Below are positions 34,225 to 42,923 of a DNA stretch of 64,000 nucleotides, in pieces. The DNA is from Methylomicrobium agile (GTDB taxonomy: Bacteria > Pseudomonadota > Gammaproteobacteria > Methylococcales > Methylomonadaceae): contig NZ_JPOJ01000001.1 of the NCBI RefSeq assembly GCF_000733855.1, forward strand, positions 1,302,001-1,366,000, read 5' to 3'. Made by a program: the position numbers and the translations under genes. The notes below the pieces were generated by a model, which was not told where the DNA came from, did not search any database, and saw only the letters and a list, made by a program, of their open reading frames with translations. Position 1 is the stretch's first letter. Every line of letters begins with the position of its first letter.

Positions 34225-35333
34225 GGCTGCACCACCCGCACCGTATCGCCGTCGGCCAGAAAGGCGGCGCCGCCGGCGACCAGGCGATCTTCCGGCGCAA
34301 GCCCCGAAAGAATCTCGAAACTGTCGCCGCTTCGCTGCCCCAATTGCACTTTCACCTGCGACACCTTGGCCAAATCGCCGTTCTGCTCGTCCAGCCTGAA
34401 TACATAGCTGAAGCCGTCGCGCAGGGAAAGCGCGGTCTGAGGAACGATGAGTCCGGCTTTGGCGCCGATGTCGAATTCGCCGCGCGCGAACATTCCCGCC
34501 CGCAAGCCGTGCCGCGACGCATCGGGCAAATCCACGTAAACCAGCCCGTTGCGGCTGTTTTCGTCGAGGGTCGGCGCCAGCGCGCGGATCTTGCCCTGCA
34601 AGCCGCCGACATTGGGCACCTCGACGCTGGCCGTCATGCCGATGCCGAGCTGCGCCATTTCGGCGGCGGTGACTTCTCCCCGCCATTCCAGACGGTTTTG
34701 CCGGATCAGGCGAAACAATTCCTGCCCTCTTGCGGCCACCGCGCCCAGCGTGGCGCTGCGGGATGAAATCACGCCGTCGTCGCTGGCCAGTACCTGGGTG
34801 TATTTGAGACGCAAAAGCTGCGAATCCAACTGCGCCTTGGCCGATTGCACCTTGGCCCTGGCGGTTTTTTCGCCGGTGAGGTACTGGTTCACTTGCTGGC
34901 CGCTGAGTGCGCCGGAAGCCATGATCTGCTTCGCCCGTTCGGCATTGTCGCGCGCATCGGCCAGATTCGCCTCGGCCTCGGCGAGCGCCGCGCGGCTCCG
35001 GGCGACGTCGGTCAACACGCTTTCGTCGGCAAAAACCGCCAGCACCTGCCCTTTTCCGACCTTGTCCCCCACCTGCACATTGATCTCGGTCAATCGCAAG
35101 TCGCTGATTTCGGCGCCGATCACCGCCTCCTGCCAGGCGGCGATAGAACCGTTCGCGCTCAGCGTCATGGCGATATCGCGCAGGACCGGCCGGATGACCG
35201 TCACGCTGAGCGCGGGCCTGGGCGCGGCAACCGTGTCTGCGGCGGGCTGGTTGCTGCGTCCGGCGATAAAAACGCCCAAGCCGGTCAATATGCCCAAGGT
35301 GGTCAGAAACAACCCCGTTTTTCGTTTTGTCAT
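34221..35333 (-). CDS. RND efflux periplasmic adaptor subunit (AcrA-like)
   Basis: 370 aa membrane-fusion protein. An N-terminal anchor (LFLTTLGILTGLGVFIAG, residues 8-25) precedes the lipoyl half-motif (NGSIAAWQEAVIGAEISDLR), a coiled-coil hairpin (about 105-170, rich in ALAEAEANLADARDNAERAK), the second lipoyl half, and the beta-barrel with GLRAGMFARGEFDIG. Both ends overlap neighbours by 4 bp, so the whole set is translationally coupled. It bridges the permease to the NodT-type channel. Confidence 0.93.
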   Translation of the reverse strand: MTKRKTGLFLTTLGILTGLGVFIAGRSNQPAADTVAAPRPALSVTVIRPVLRDIAMTLSANGSIAAWQEAVIGAEISDLRLTEINVQVGDKVGKGQVLAVFADESVLTDVARSRAALAEAEANLADARDNAERAKQIMASGALSGQQVNQYLTGEKTARAKVQSAKAQLDSQLLRLKYTQVLASDDGVISSRSATLGAVAARGQELFRLIRQNRLEWRGEVTAAEMAQLGIGMTASVEVPNVGGLQGKIRALAPTLDENSRNGLVYVDLPDASRHGLRAGMFARGEFDIGAKAGLIVPQTALSLRDGFSYVFRLDEQNGDLAKVSQVKVQLGQRSGDSFEILSGLAPEDRLVAGGAAFLADGDTVRVVQP

Positions 35334-36874
35334 GATTTACCTTTGATGAAACCGACTTGCCGATCTAAAAAATTGCTCGGGGCTTTCGGGTGCGCCGAGG
35401 CGGCCACGCCGCTTTTCCCCGAAACCTCATTCCCCTCCCAACTGCCGCCGGCGGCGCGGTAAAGGGCGATCCAGGCGCTGACCCGCTCCTGCTCCAACTC
35501 CTTGAGCGCCATCTCGGCGGACAAAACGTTGCGCCGGGAGGTCTCGACGTCGAGCAAATCACCCAGGCCGACTTCGAAAAGCTGCCGGACCGCCTGAAAA
35601 TGGGCGCGATAACCGCCGACGGCCTGTTGCGCCTCGGGCAGGCGCCGGTTGGCGCTGTCCAGGCGCACCAAGGCGTCTTCCACTTCTTTTACCGCGGTAC
35701 GCACCTTGCTGCGGAATTGACTTTCGGCCGCCTGGTATTGGGCTCGCGCCGCGTCCACATCGGCGGCCCGCTTGCCCGCATCGAACAGCGGCAGGCTGAG
35801 CGTCGGGCCGAGGGACCAGGTTTCCGCGAGAAAAAACGCCGCGCCGTTCATGTTTTGCAAGGTCGGCGTGATGTTGCCGGACAGGCTCAGTTTCGGGAAC
35901 CGTTTGGCCTGCTCGACGCCGATTTTGGCGCTGGCTTCGGCCATGTCGCGTTCGGCGGCGGCCAGGTCGGGCCGCTGCAGCAGCACGCGCGCCGGTACGG
36001 CACCGATTCGGAAGGCCGGCGGGCTGGGCAGCTTGGCCAGCCGTTCCGGAACGCCTGCCAGTAATTGGCGGACTTCCGTTTCCGGCAGGCCGGTCAGGGC
36101 GACCAATCCCTTTATCGAGCGTTCGCACTCCGCTTGTTGCCGCAGCAGCGTTCTGTTGCCTTCGGCGGCACTGGCGTTCGCCAGCGCGACATCGCCCGGA
36201 GCGCGGAACCCGGCGCTACCCGCGATTTCCGTCAGGCGCGCCGATTCCCGGCGCGATTCGGTATCGGCCTTTACGATCTGCACTTGCGCTTCGCAATAGC
36301 GATACGCCAGATACGCATCGGCGACTTCGACCGCCACCGCCACCCGCGCATCGTGCCAGGCGGCGTTTCTCGATTCCAACTGGCTACGCGCCGCCTCTTC
36401 CTGGCGGGCCAGGCCGCCGAACAGATCGATTTCCCAGCGGGACTGGAGCCCGAACGGGAACTGGTTCCAGATGAACGGTTCGCCCCCGAAGGATGCCGAG
36501 GAACGCGTGGCGCCGCCGCTGAAGTCTATATTGGGCAACAAGGCCGCATCCGCGCTAACCAGGTTGGCTCTGGCCTGCTCGATGCGCGCCTTGGCATCGG
36601 CGACGGTGGCGCTCGCCTGCTGGGCGGCTGCCAAAAAGCGGCTCAGGACCGGATCGTCAAAACGCTCCCACCAGCGGCTTAAATCGGCCGGGTCGCCCCG
36701 GTGGGCAACGGGCGAGTGATCGTCGCCGGGCCGGGGCGCCTGCCATTGCGCCGCCGCCGGCAGCGGCGCCTTTCGGTAATCGGGACCCACCGTGGCCAGT
36801 AAGCCGCCGGAGCCGCAGGCCGAAAGCACGCAAGGCAGCAGACTGAACGGCAAAAGGCTTTTATGCTTCACCAC
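35330..36874 (-). CDS. efflux transporter outer-membrane factor lipoprotein (NodT/OprM family)
   Basis: 514 aa. A signal peptide with lipobox LSAC (Cys at residue 20, LLPCVLSACGSGG) indicates lipid anchoring. The rest is two OEP repeats rich in helices (DLSRWWERFDDPVLSRFLAA, about 66-85; RPDLAAAERDMAEASAKIGV, about 300-319; later LFDAGKRAADVDAARAQYQA). It overlaps the tetR gene's 3' end by 14 bp and the adaptor by 4 bp. It forms the outer-membrane exit duct of this pump. Confidence 0.93.
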   Translation of the reverse strand: MVKHKSLLPFSLLPCVLSACGSGGLLATVGPDYRKAPLPAAAQWQAPRPGDDHSPVAHRGDPADLSRWWERFDDPVLSRFLAAAQQASATVADAKARIEQARANLVSADAALLPNIDFSGGATRSSASFGGEPFIWNQFPFGLQSRWEIDLFGGLARQEEAARSQLESRNAAWHDARVAVAVEVADAYLAYRYCEAQVQIVKADTESRRESARLTEIAGSAGFRAPGDVALANASAAEGNRTLLRQQAECERSIKGLVALTGLPETEVRQLLAGVPERLAKLPSPPAFRIGAVPARVLLQRPDLAAAERDMAEASAKIGVEQAKRFPKLSLSGNITPTLQNMNGAAFFLAETWSLGPTLSLPLFDAGKRAADVDAARAQYQAAESQFRSKVRTAVKEVEDALVRLDSANRRLPEAQQAVGGYRAHFQAVRQLFEVGLGDLLDVETSRRNVLSAEMALKELEQERVSAWIALYRAAGGSWEGNEVSGKSGVAASAHPKAPSNFLDRQVGFIKGKS

Positions 36875-37529
36875 CGGCCTCCTGCGCCCGCCGCCGGGCC
36901 TCGCCCTCGATCATCGAAACCGCATAGCCGGCCAGACGTTCCGCCAGCACGTCGATCGCCTCCGGACCGGTCAACACCGCCGGCGAAATCGCCGAAACCA
37001 CATCCTGGCCCACATAAAAATGCACCGCCATGCCGATGATCGCGAAAGCCAGCCGATGCGCATCCACATCGACCTCCCGAAGCTCCAAATGCGCCTTGAG
37101 CAGCGCCACCAGCGCTTCATGCTGCGGCTTGATCTCCGCATCGATTTCCTGCTGCCAGGCGCCGGTCGGCTCGATCATCTCCCGAAAATGCAGTTTCATC
37201 ACCAGTTGAAGTTCCTCGCCCTTTTTCAACGGTTCGAGAAATTCCCGGAACAGCCGGCCCAGCGCTTCGGCCAACGGCAGACCGGCATAAGCCTGAAGAT
37301 CGGACCGGCAGGGCGCATCGCCCAGCGGTTCGGTGAAGGCGGCGCGGTAAAGGCCCGCCTTGTCGCCGAAATAGTAGCGGATGGCCGAAATATTCGCCCC
37401 CGCCGCTTCGCAGATTTCGCGGGTAGTGGCCGATTCGAACCCTTTCTCGGCAAACAGCCGCAATGCCGAACTGACGAGCCGGCTACGCGCATCGTGAATT
37501 TCCGTTTCAGTATTTCTGTTTTTGGCCAT
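36861..37529 (-). CDS. TetR/AcrR-family repressor, CerR-like
   Basis: 222 aa. The N-terminal helix-turn-helix spans about residues 16-60 (RLVSSALRLFAEKGFESATT, then REICEAAGANISAIRYYFGD). The C-terminal ligand domain (QAYAGLPLAEALGRLFREFL, about 81-100, to VSAISPAVLTGPEAIDVLAE) is of the DUF1956/CerR type. It is the first gene of the efflux operon, and the palindrome AAATCAATCGATTGATTT lies 31 bp upstream of its start. It therefore probably represses itself and the pump together, released by a pump substrate. Confidence 0.93.
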   Translation of the reverse strand: MAKNRNTETEIHDARSRLVSSALRLFAEKGFESATTREICEAAGANISAIRYYFGDKAGLYRAAFTEPLGDAPCRSDLQAYAGLPLAEALGRLFREFLEPLKKGEELQLVMKLHFREMIEPTGAWQQEIDAEIKPQHEALVALLKAHLELREVDVDAHRLAFAIIGMAVHFYVGQDVVSAISPAVLTGPEAIDVLAERLAGYAVSMIEGEARRRAQEAGGEA

Positions 37530-37559
37530 GCCGCCCCGGTAAATTGCTCGGAAGTAAAT

Positions 37560-37577
37560 AAATCAATCGATTGATTT
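37560..37577. promoter_or_regulatory. TetR-type operator of the RND operon
   Basis: A perfect 18-bp palindrome, AAATCAATC|GATTGATTT, sits in the short leader before the tetR start (37529). Size and symmetry suit binding of a TetR dimer. Confidence 0.7.
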
Positions 37578-37662
37578 AATATCATAGCAATCGATGAATG
37601 GATTGGCAATTCAGTGAACGGCTCAGCTTAACGCCTATCAGTTTAACGAAAATCTCTACTAC

Positions 37663-37761
37663 GTCATTCCGGCAGGGATTGCCGGAATCCAGAAACCAGG
37701 AATGGCAAGGCTCAAATCACATCCCTGTGTCCTGGATACCGGCAGTCCATGCCGGTATGAC
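37663..37761. repeat. palindromic repeat GTCATTCCGGC ... GCCGGTATGAC
   Basis: Inverted ends GTCATTCCGGCA and TGCCGGTATGAC enclose smaller inverted parts (GCCGGAATCCAG and CTGGATACCGGC). It is REP-like. Together with the operator and Fur box it is the only structure seen in the 37530-38125 gap. Confidence 0.7.
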
Positions 37762-37990
37762 GTGCTATTTAAGTAAAGTGATAGGTGATAAGACGGCTCA
37801 GGGAGGATTTATGACGGGATATACCGGACGTTCCCTAAGATCCTGCTAAAGCATCGGCTGATTTCGCTCAGGCGGAGCTCGACCACCCCTTCAAGCGATG
37901 AAGGAATTTATTGACCGGCACCGCGACGCTTATAGAGTCGAGCCGATCTGCAAGTGTGTTCTGCGCAAGCGGAAACCGATTGCTTTTACG

Positions 37991-38009
37991 AATGATAACA
38001 ATTATCATT
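37991..38009. promoter_or_regulatory. Fur box
   Basis: AATGATAA-CAA-TTATCATT is a perfect inverted repeat matching the Fur consensus (GATAATGATAATCATTATC). A second weaker half-site (AAATGATAACTG) lies at 38021-38032. It sits upstream of the TonB receptor gene, so the heme locus is probably repressed by iron-bound Fur. Confidence 0.75.
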
Positions 38010-38125
38010 TACTTTTTCATAAATGATAACTGCTGTTATTTAATAATGGACGATCAACAAAAACCAAGGCCGTCTCCGGCGGAACGCAGTCCCTCCCGTA
38101 GCGAAACTCTGTTTGCGGCAATGCG

Positions 38126-38278
38126 CTATTTGTTGGTCAGAATCAGCTTGTTGTTGCGGGTAATCCGCAACCGGTATTCCTCGCCGTCGTGCATGGATGG
38201 TCCGTTCATTGCTTCGTCCCTGCGCGGCAATGCGCTTCGAACGGATTCACACCCGCCAGCCACCGAGTGCTTCGGCAC
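38126..38278 (-). CDS. hemP: HemP-like hemin uptake protein (possibly degenerate N-terminus)
   Basis: On the minus strand a short frame ends HDGEEYRLRITRNNKLILT-NK, stop at 38126. It matches the conserved HemP C-terminus (H-x-G-x-x-Y-x-L-R-x-T-x-x-x-K-L-I-L-T). A GTG at 38278 would give 50 aa; an ATG at 38209 would leave only 27. The N-terminal half is a poor match and may be damaged. HemP genes usually precede the heme receptor in the same direction, whereas this one faces the opposite way and overlaps the TonB gene's leader, with the Fur box beyond its 3' end. It was too short for ordinary gene calling. Confidence 0.55.
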   Translation of the reverse strand: MPKHSVAGGCESVRSALPRRDEAMNGPSMHDGEEYRLRITRNNKLILTNK

Positions 38279-38325
38279 AAGGCAGCCAGCTCACAACCCG
38301 GAATGAAGCGGGAGCCGTCTCTTTT

Positions 38326-40623
38326 ATGACAAAGTTTTCGGCGTGCCTGATCCTGTCCCTGCTCGCTGCCGATTGTGCAGCGGCGGCCGAAGCGGCCATG
38401 CCCGAATCGGAAGCGGAATCCCAATCGGAGGCGGAACTGGAAAGCGTCCTGGTGACGGCCAGCCGCACCGAGCGCGGCGTCCTCGACATGCCGGGTACCG
38501 CCTCGGTGATCGAGGCCGAGACGATGGAACGTCAGCTCGCCCGCACCATCAAGGACGTGGTCCGCTACGAGCCGGGGGTCTACGTGCAGAACGATCCCCA
38601 GCGCTTCGGACTGTCCGGGTTCAATATCCGCGGGGTCGGCGGCAACCGCATCCAGACCCTGGTGGACGGCGTGCGGATTCCCGATGCTTTCTCCATCGGC
38701 AGCTTCCAGAGCGCCCGCCGCAACATGGTGGACGTGGACTCCCTCAAGGCAGTGGAAATCGTCCGCGGCCCCGGCTCCGCGCTGTACGGCAGCGACGGCA
38801 TCGGCGGCGTGGTCAACTTCGTCACCAAGGATCCCCGCGATTACCTGGAACTGTTCGGCAACTCCCATTACGAAAGCCTGAAGCTGCTTTATGGCAGCGC
38901 CAACCAGGGCTTCCTGCAAACCGCCACCCTGGCGGGCGAGTACTCGGGACTGGAAGGGATGCTGCTGCTGACCCACAATCAGGCCGGGGAAACGGAGAAT
39001 AAAGGCAGCAACGACAGCCTGTCCCGCGCCCGTACCGAGCCCAATCCCCAGAATGCCCGAACGCTCAACCTGCTGTCCAAGCTGCTGTACCGGTTCAGCG
39101 AGGATAACGTTCTCCGGCTGACCGGGGAAGCCCTGGCGAACGATGTCGATACCCAGGTGTATTCGCTGTACGGGTTGAACTACACCGGACGCGATGTCTA
39201 CCGCTTCCTCACCGACGACCGGCAGAACCGCTGGCGGGTCAGCCTGGATCAGTCCATCAAGCACCTCGATCTCGGCTGGCTGGACACGCTCAACTGGAAG
39301 ATTTACGGCCAGCAGAGCGAAACCCGTCAGGCGGTAGACGAGGCGCGCAACACGCTCTTGGGCGACAACCAGCAGGTGTCGCGGCTGTTCACTTACCAAC
39401 AGTCCATGGCCGGCGGCGAAATCCAGGGCGTCACCGAGTTCGCCTTGGGGCCGACCCGACACCGCTCGGTGTTTGGCGGCGAAGTCTTCCACTTCCGCAC
39501 CGAAGCCCTGCGGGACGGCCATCTCGCCGACCTGAACACCGGCGCGGTCAGCAATGTCGTCACCCCCGACTCCTTTCCGGTGCGGGACTTTCCCGTATCC
39601 GACACGTTCCGGGCAGGCCTGTTCTGGCAGGATGAAATGACGTTCTGGGAGCGCCGGGTGGAACTGCTGCCCGCCCTGCGTTTCGATTATTTCGGACTGC
39701 GGCCGGAGGTCGATGCCATCTATGCCAAAGACAACAAAGGCAACCGGGTCGTGGATCAGGACGCCACCGCCTTTTCCCCCAAGTTCGGCGCCCTGTTCCA
39801 CCTGAACGACGTTTTCACCCTGCACGGCCAGTACGCGGAGGGTTTCCGCGCGCCCAATTTCTCGGACGCCAACTCCGGTTTCGTCAACTTCAGCTTCGGC
39901 TACGCCTCCATTCCCAATCCCAACCTGAAGCCCGAGACCAGCTCGGGCGGCGAGGTGGGGCTACGGGCGGAAGGACGGGCGGGCTACGCCGACGCCACCT
40001 TCTTCCGCAATGATTACCAGGACTTCATCCAGAGCGAGACCGTCTGCGATCCGACTGCCGGGACCAGCTGTCCACCTTTCGGCCTGTTGACTTACATGAC
40101 GATCAACGTCCCGGACCCGGTGCGCATCCAGGGTTTCGAGTTCAAGGGCGAACTGAAGCTGAGCCGGCTCTGGCCCGTGCTGGAAGGGTTCAAGGCCGTG
40201 GGCAGCTATGCCTACGCCGAAGGCTGGAACCTCCACACCCAAGCCCCCGTGAACTCGGTCAATCCGATGCGCGGGGTACTGGGGCTCGGCTACGACGCGG
40301 CGGGCGGCCGCTGGGGCATCGAGACCATCCTGACCCTGGCGGCGCCCAAAAAGACCCAGGACATCGACTTCGAAACCGCCGGGGCGGTGTTCCCGACCGC
40401 CGGCTACGGGACTGTCGACCTCCTGGCCTACTGCCGCTACACCGACCACGTCACCCTGAATCTCGGGCTCTTCAACATCTTCGACAAACGCTACATCGAG
40501 TGGGAGACCGCCCGGGGCCTGGGCAGCGATCCCCACGCGGGGCTGGGCGGCCCGGTGGACATCCGCGACCGGTTCACCCAACCCGGTATCAACGTGAGCG
40601 CGAGCCTCCGGGTGGAGTTCTGA
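38326..40623 (+). CDS. TonB-dependent outer-membrane receptor, hemoglobin/heme type
   Basis: 765 aa from the ATG at 38326, which gives a signal peptide (FSACLILSLLAADCAAAAEA). A TonB-box-like LESVLVTASRTE precedes the plug domain (MERQLARTIKDVVRYEPGVY, FNIRGVGGNRIQTLVDGVRI, EIVRGPGSALYGSDGIGGVV). The 22-strand barrel then runs to a terminal aromatic (SASLRVEF). The layout matches the hemoglobin/transferrin/lactoferrin receptor family. It is upstream of two secreted proteins, HugZ and HmuSTUV, and behind a Fur box, all pointing to heme or heme-protein uptake. The ligand itself cannot be read from the sequence. Confidence 0.93.
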   Translation: MTKFSACLILSLLAADCAAAAEAAMPESEAESQSEAELESVLVTASRTERGVLDMPGTASVIEAETMERQLARTIKDVVRYEPGVYVQNDPQRFGLSGFNIRGVGGNRIQTLVDGVRIPDAFSIGSFQSARRNMVDVDSLKAVEIVRGPGSALYGSDGIGGVVNFVTKDPRDYLELFGNSHYESLKLLYGSANQGFLQTATLAGEYSGLEGMLLLTHNQAGETENKGSNDSLSRARTEPNPQNARTLNLLSKLLYRFSEDNVLRLTGEALANDVDTQVYSLYGLNYTGRDVYRFLTDDRQNRWRVSLDQSIKHLDLGWLDTLNWKIYGQQSETRQAVDEARNTLLGDNQQVSRLFTYQQSMAGGEIQGVTEFALGPTRHRSVFGGEVFHFRTEALRDGHLADLNTGAVSNVVTPDSFPVRDFPVSDTFRAGLFWQDEMTFWERRVELLPALRFDYFGLRPEVDAIYAKDNKGNRVVDQDATAFSPKFGALFHLNDVFTLHGQYAEGFRAPNFSDANSGFVNFSFGYASIPNPNLKPETSSGGEVGLRAEGRAGYADATFFRNDYQDFIQSETVCDPTAGTSCPPFGLLTYMTINVPDPVRIQGFEFKGELKLSRLWPVLEGFKAVGSYAYAEGWNLHTQAPVNSVNPMRGVLGLGYDAAGGRWGIETILTLAAPKKTQDIDFETAGAVFPTAGYGTVDLLAYCRYTDHVTLNLGLFNIFDKRYIEWETARGLGSDPHAGLGGPVDIRDRFTQPGINVSASLRVEF

Positions 40624-40677
40624 ACCATGAATGCCGGACCGGCGATTTTTTTCCATTACCACGAGAGGACACGAACC

Positions 40678-42918
40678 ATGCGTCACCTGTATCGATTGAC
40701 CCTAGCGGCCGGCCTGCTGGCCGCCGCAGGACCGGCCTGCCCGGATAACGCCCGAGGCCCCGACCCGTACGGGGCCGGGTTCGGCTTCGACCAACCCGAT
40801 ACGGCTCCCTGGGGCCTCTGGACTCGGGGCGATGCCGGAACCCTGTACGCGGAATGGGATAGCTTCAGTGACGCCTCCCACGGCACCGACAGTGACCGGA
40901 CTTCGGCGCCCGATGTCGGCACGTTCGGTGCGGTCTCCCCCTGGCTGGGCTGGAACGCCGGGACTATCCGCACCAGCACGGGCAATCTGTACAGCTTCTC
41001 CGGGCCGGAACGCTTCGAGGTAAATTTCGAAGGCGAGGTTCCCGCCGAACCCCAGCGGGCCGTTTTGCAGATCGAAACTCAAGGCACCGCACTCGATGTC
41101 GCCGGAGTCACCCTGAACGGGGCCGCTCCCACCTTCAGCGCGGTCACGTTCAACGATCCGGCGTTCGCCACCAGCCAGGGTCCGGTTACCTTGCAACACC
41201 GGCTATTCTTCTGGGACTTGCCCACGGCCCCCGCTACCTATCAATTCGTCTTCGGTTCGGCGGAGCATTCCATGAGCCTGACCCAAGTCGCCGTAGACGT
41301 AGGTCCCCGCCACAACCAGGCACCCGAGGCCCAGGCGGGCGCGGCGCAATGGGTGAGCGAAGGCACGGAGGTGACCCTGTACGGGTCGGGCAGCGATCCC
41401 GAAGGGCAGGCGCTCGGCTTCCACTGGATCCAGACCGCCGGACCCAGCGTGATGCTGCGCGATGCCGCCTCCGCCACACCGCGCTTCACGGCACCGGAGG
41501 TAAACGCCACCACGACGCTCGGCTTCCAGTTGGTGGCCATCGACGCCGAGGGGCTGCCCAGCAACGCCGCCAACACCCAGGTCAACGTGCGCGACCTGGA
41601 CAGCCAGCCGCCCGGCACGCCTTTCGCCGAGGCGGGCACCGACCAGAGCGTCCGGGCCGGCGTGGAGGCGGTCCTCGATGGGTCGGCAAGCAGCGATCCG
41701 GAAGGGCAGGCATTGAGCTACCAATGGACCCAATTGGCCGGGCCCACCGTCACCCTCGACGATCCCACGGCCATCAAACCGCGCTTCACAACGCCGCGCC
41801 TGGGCAATGACACCGTACTGACCTTCCAGTTGGTGATCACCGATACCGATGGCAACGAGTCCGACGCCGCCACCGTGAACGTGGACGTGAAATGGCATAA
41901 CGAGGCACCGGTGGCCGATCCGGGGGCGGCGTCCACCCTTCGGGCCGGCGCCGTGAAAGTGCTGGGCGGCGAAAGTTACGACCCGGACGGCGATCCGCTT
42001 GCCTACCACTGGACTCAGACCGGCGGACCAACGGTGGCCCTGTCCAGCGACACGGCGGCGAATCCCAGCTTCGTGGCGCCGGTCGATGCCATCGGCCAAA
42101 CCCTGACGTTCTCGCTCACCGTGTCCGACGGACGTCTGGAAAGCTCACAACAAACCGTCACCGTCGCCATCGTCGCCAACAGTGCTCCCACCGTGGATGC
42201 GGACACCGGCCAGGTGTTCGGGCAGGACGCCCGGGTGGTCCTCCACTCCACGGCCAGCGATCCCGACGGCGATGAACTGACCTACTCCTGGGAGCAGACC
42301 GGCGGACCGACCGTGGTCCTGTCCGGGCCCGATACACCGAGCCCCGAGTTCATTGCGCCGTCAGTGATGGAAGGTACGGTGGTGCTGGAGTTCCGCCTTA
42401 CGGTGAGCGACGGGTACGCACCCGACCCGCTGTCGGCCTCGGATACCGTGCGGGTGCTAGTCAATAGCAACGGCCAGGCCCTGGACTGCTCCCATGCCGT
42501 GCCCAGCCGCGCTACCCTGTGGCCATCCAATCGAGGCATGAAAAAGGTCAGGATCGACGGCGTCACCGGGCCGGACCCGTTCCGGCTCACCATCACCGGC
42601 ATTACCCAGGATGAGCCGGTCTTCAATCCGGCGCTCAAGGACCGGACCCGCCGGGATGCCAAGATCGTTACCCCGAAAGCGACTCGCAAGAATCCCATGA
42701 CCAGGGATTCCGCCCTGCTTCGGGCCGAACGCCAGGGACTCCGCAAGAAGAGCCAGCCTTTCAGCGGTAATGGCCGGGTTTACCAGTTGAATTTCAGCGC
42801 CGACGACGGCACGCAGTTTTGCGAAGGCTCGATCCACGTCCAAGTGCCCCCGACACGGGACGGCACCGCCGTGGACGACGGCCAAGCCCATGACGCCACC
42901 GTGAAAATAAAGAGGTAA
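40678..42918 (+). CDS. secreted PKD/Ig-like repeat protein in the heme locus
   Basis: 746 aa from the ATG at 40678 (GAGAGGA upstream; MRHLYRLTLAAGLLAAAGPA is the signal peptide). Residues ~25-205 form a domain also found in the next gene (shared WTRG..GTLYAEWD, PWLGWN-G, GNLYSF, HRLFFWDLPTAPA and SLTQVAVDVGP patterns). Four PKD/REJ-like beta domains follow at about 205-590, each with a YxWxQTxGPxVxLxD core (for example YQWTQLAGPTVTLDDPTAIK). A C-terminal basic domain begins DCSHAVPSRATLWPSNRG. No membrane anchor or sorting tail is seen. It is a plausible surface or secreted heme-protein binding partner of the receptor, but no function is known. Confidence 0.8.
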   Translation: MRHLYRLTLAAGLLAAAGPACPDNARGPDPYGAGFGFDQPDTAPWGLWTRGDAGTLYAEWDSFSDASHGTDSDRTSAPDVGTFGAVSPWLGWNAGTIRTSTGNLYSFSGPERFEVNFEGEVPAEPQRAVLQIETQGTALDVAGVTLNGAAPTFSAVTFNDPAFATSQGPVTLQHRLFFWDLPTAPATYQFVFGSAEHSMSLTQVAVDVGPRHNQAPEAQAGAAQWVSEGTEVTLYGSGSDPEGQALGFHWIQTAGPSVMLRDAASATPRFTAPEVNATTTLGFQLVAIDAEGLPSNAANTQVNVRDLDSQPPGTPFAEAGTDQSVRAGVEAVLDGSASSDPEGQALSYQWTQLAGPTVTLDDPTAIKPRFTTPRLGNDTVLTFQLVITDTDGNESDAATVNVDVKWHNEAPVADPGAASTLRAGAVKVLGGESYDPDGDPLAYHWTQTGGPTVALSSDTAANPSFVAPVDAIGQTLTFSLTVSDGRLESSQQTVTVAIVANSAPTVDADTGQVFGQDARVVLHSTASDPDGDELTYSWEQTGGPTVVLSGPDTPSPEFIAPSVMEGTVVLEFRLTVSDGYAPDPLSASDTVRVLVNSNGQALDCSHAVPSRATLWPSNRGMKKVRIDGVTGPDPFRLTITGITQDEPVFNPALKDRTRRDAKIVTPKATRKNPMTRDSALLRAERQGLRKKSQPFSGNGRVYQLNFSADDGTQFCEGSIHVQVPPTRDGTAVDDGQAHDATVKIKR

Positions 42919-42923
42919 TCATC

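Noticed and set aside
37911..38306. A 131-codon + strand frame before the TonB receptor
   Set aside because: It crosses the Fur box and the HemP-like region in the wrong register and shows no family similarity.
38206..39825. A 539-codon open frame antisense to the TonB receptor
   Set aside because: Shadow of the receptor gene with no recognisable motif. Only the short HemP-like frame in another register near its end has family similarity.
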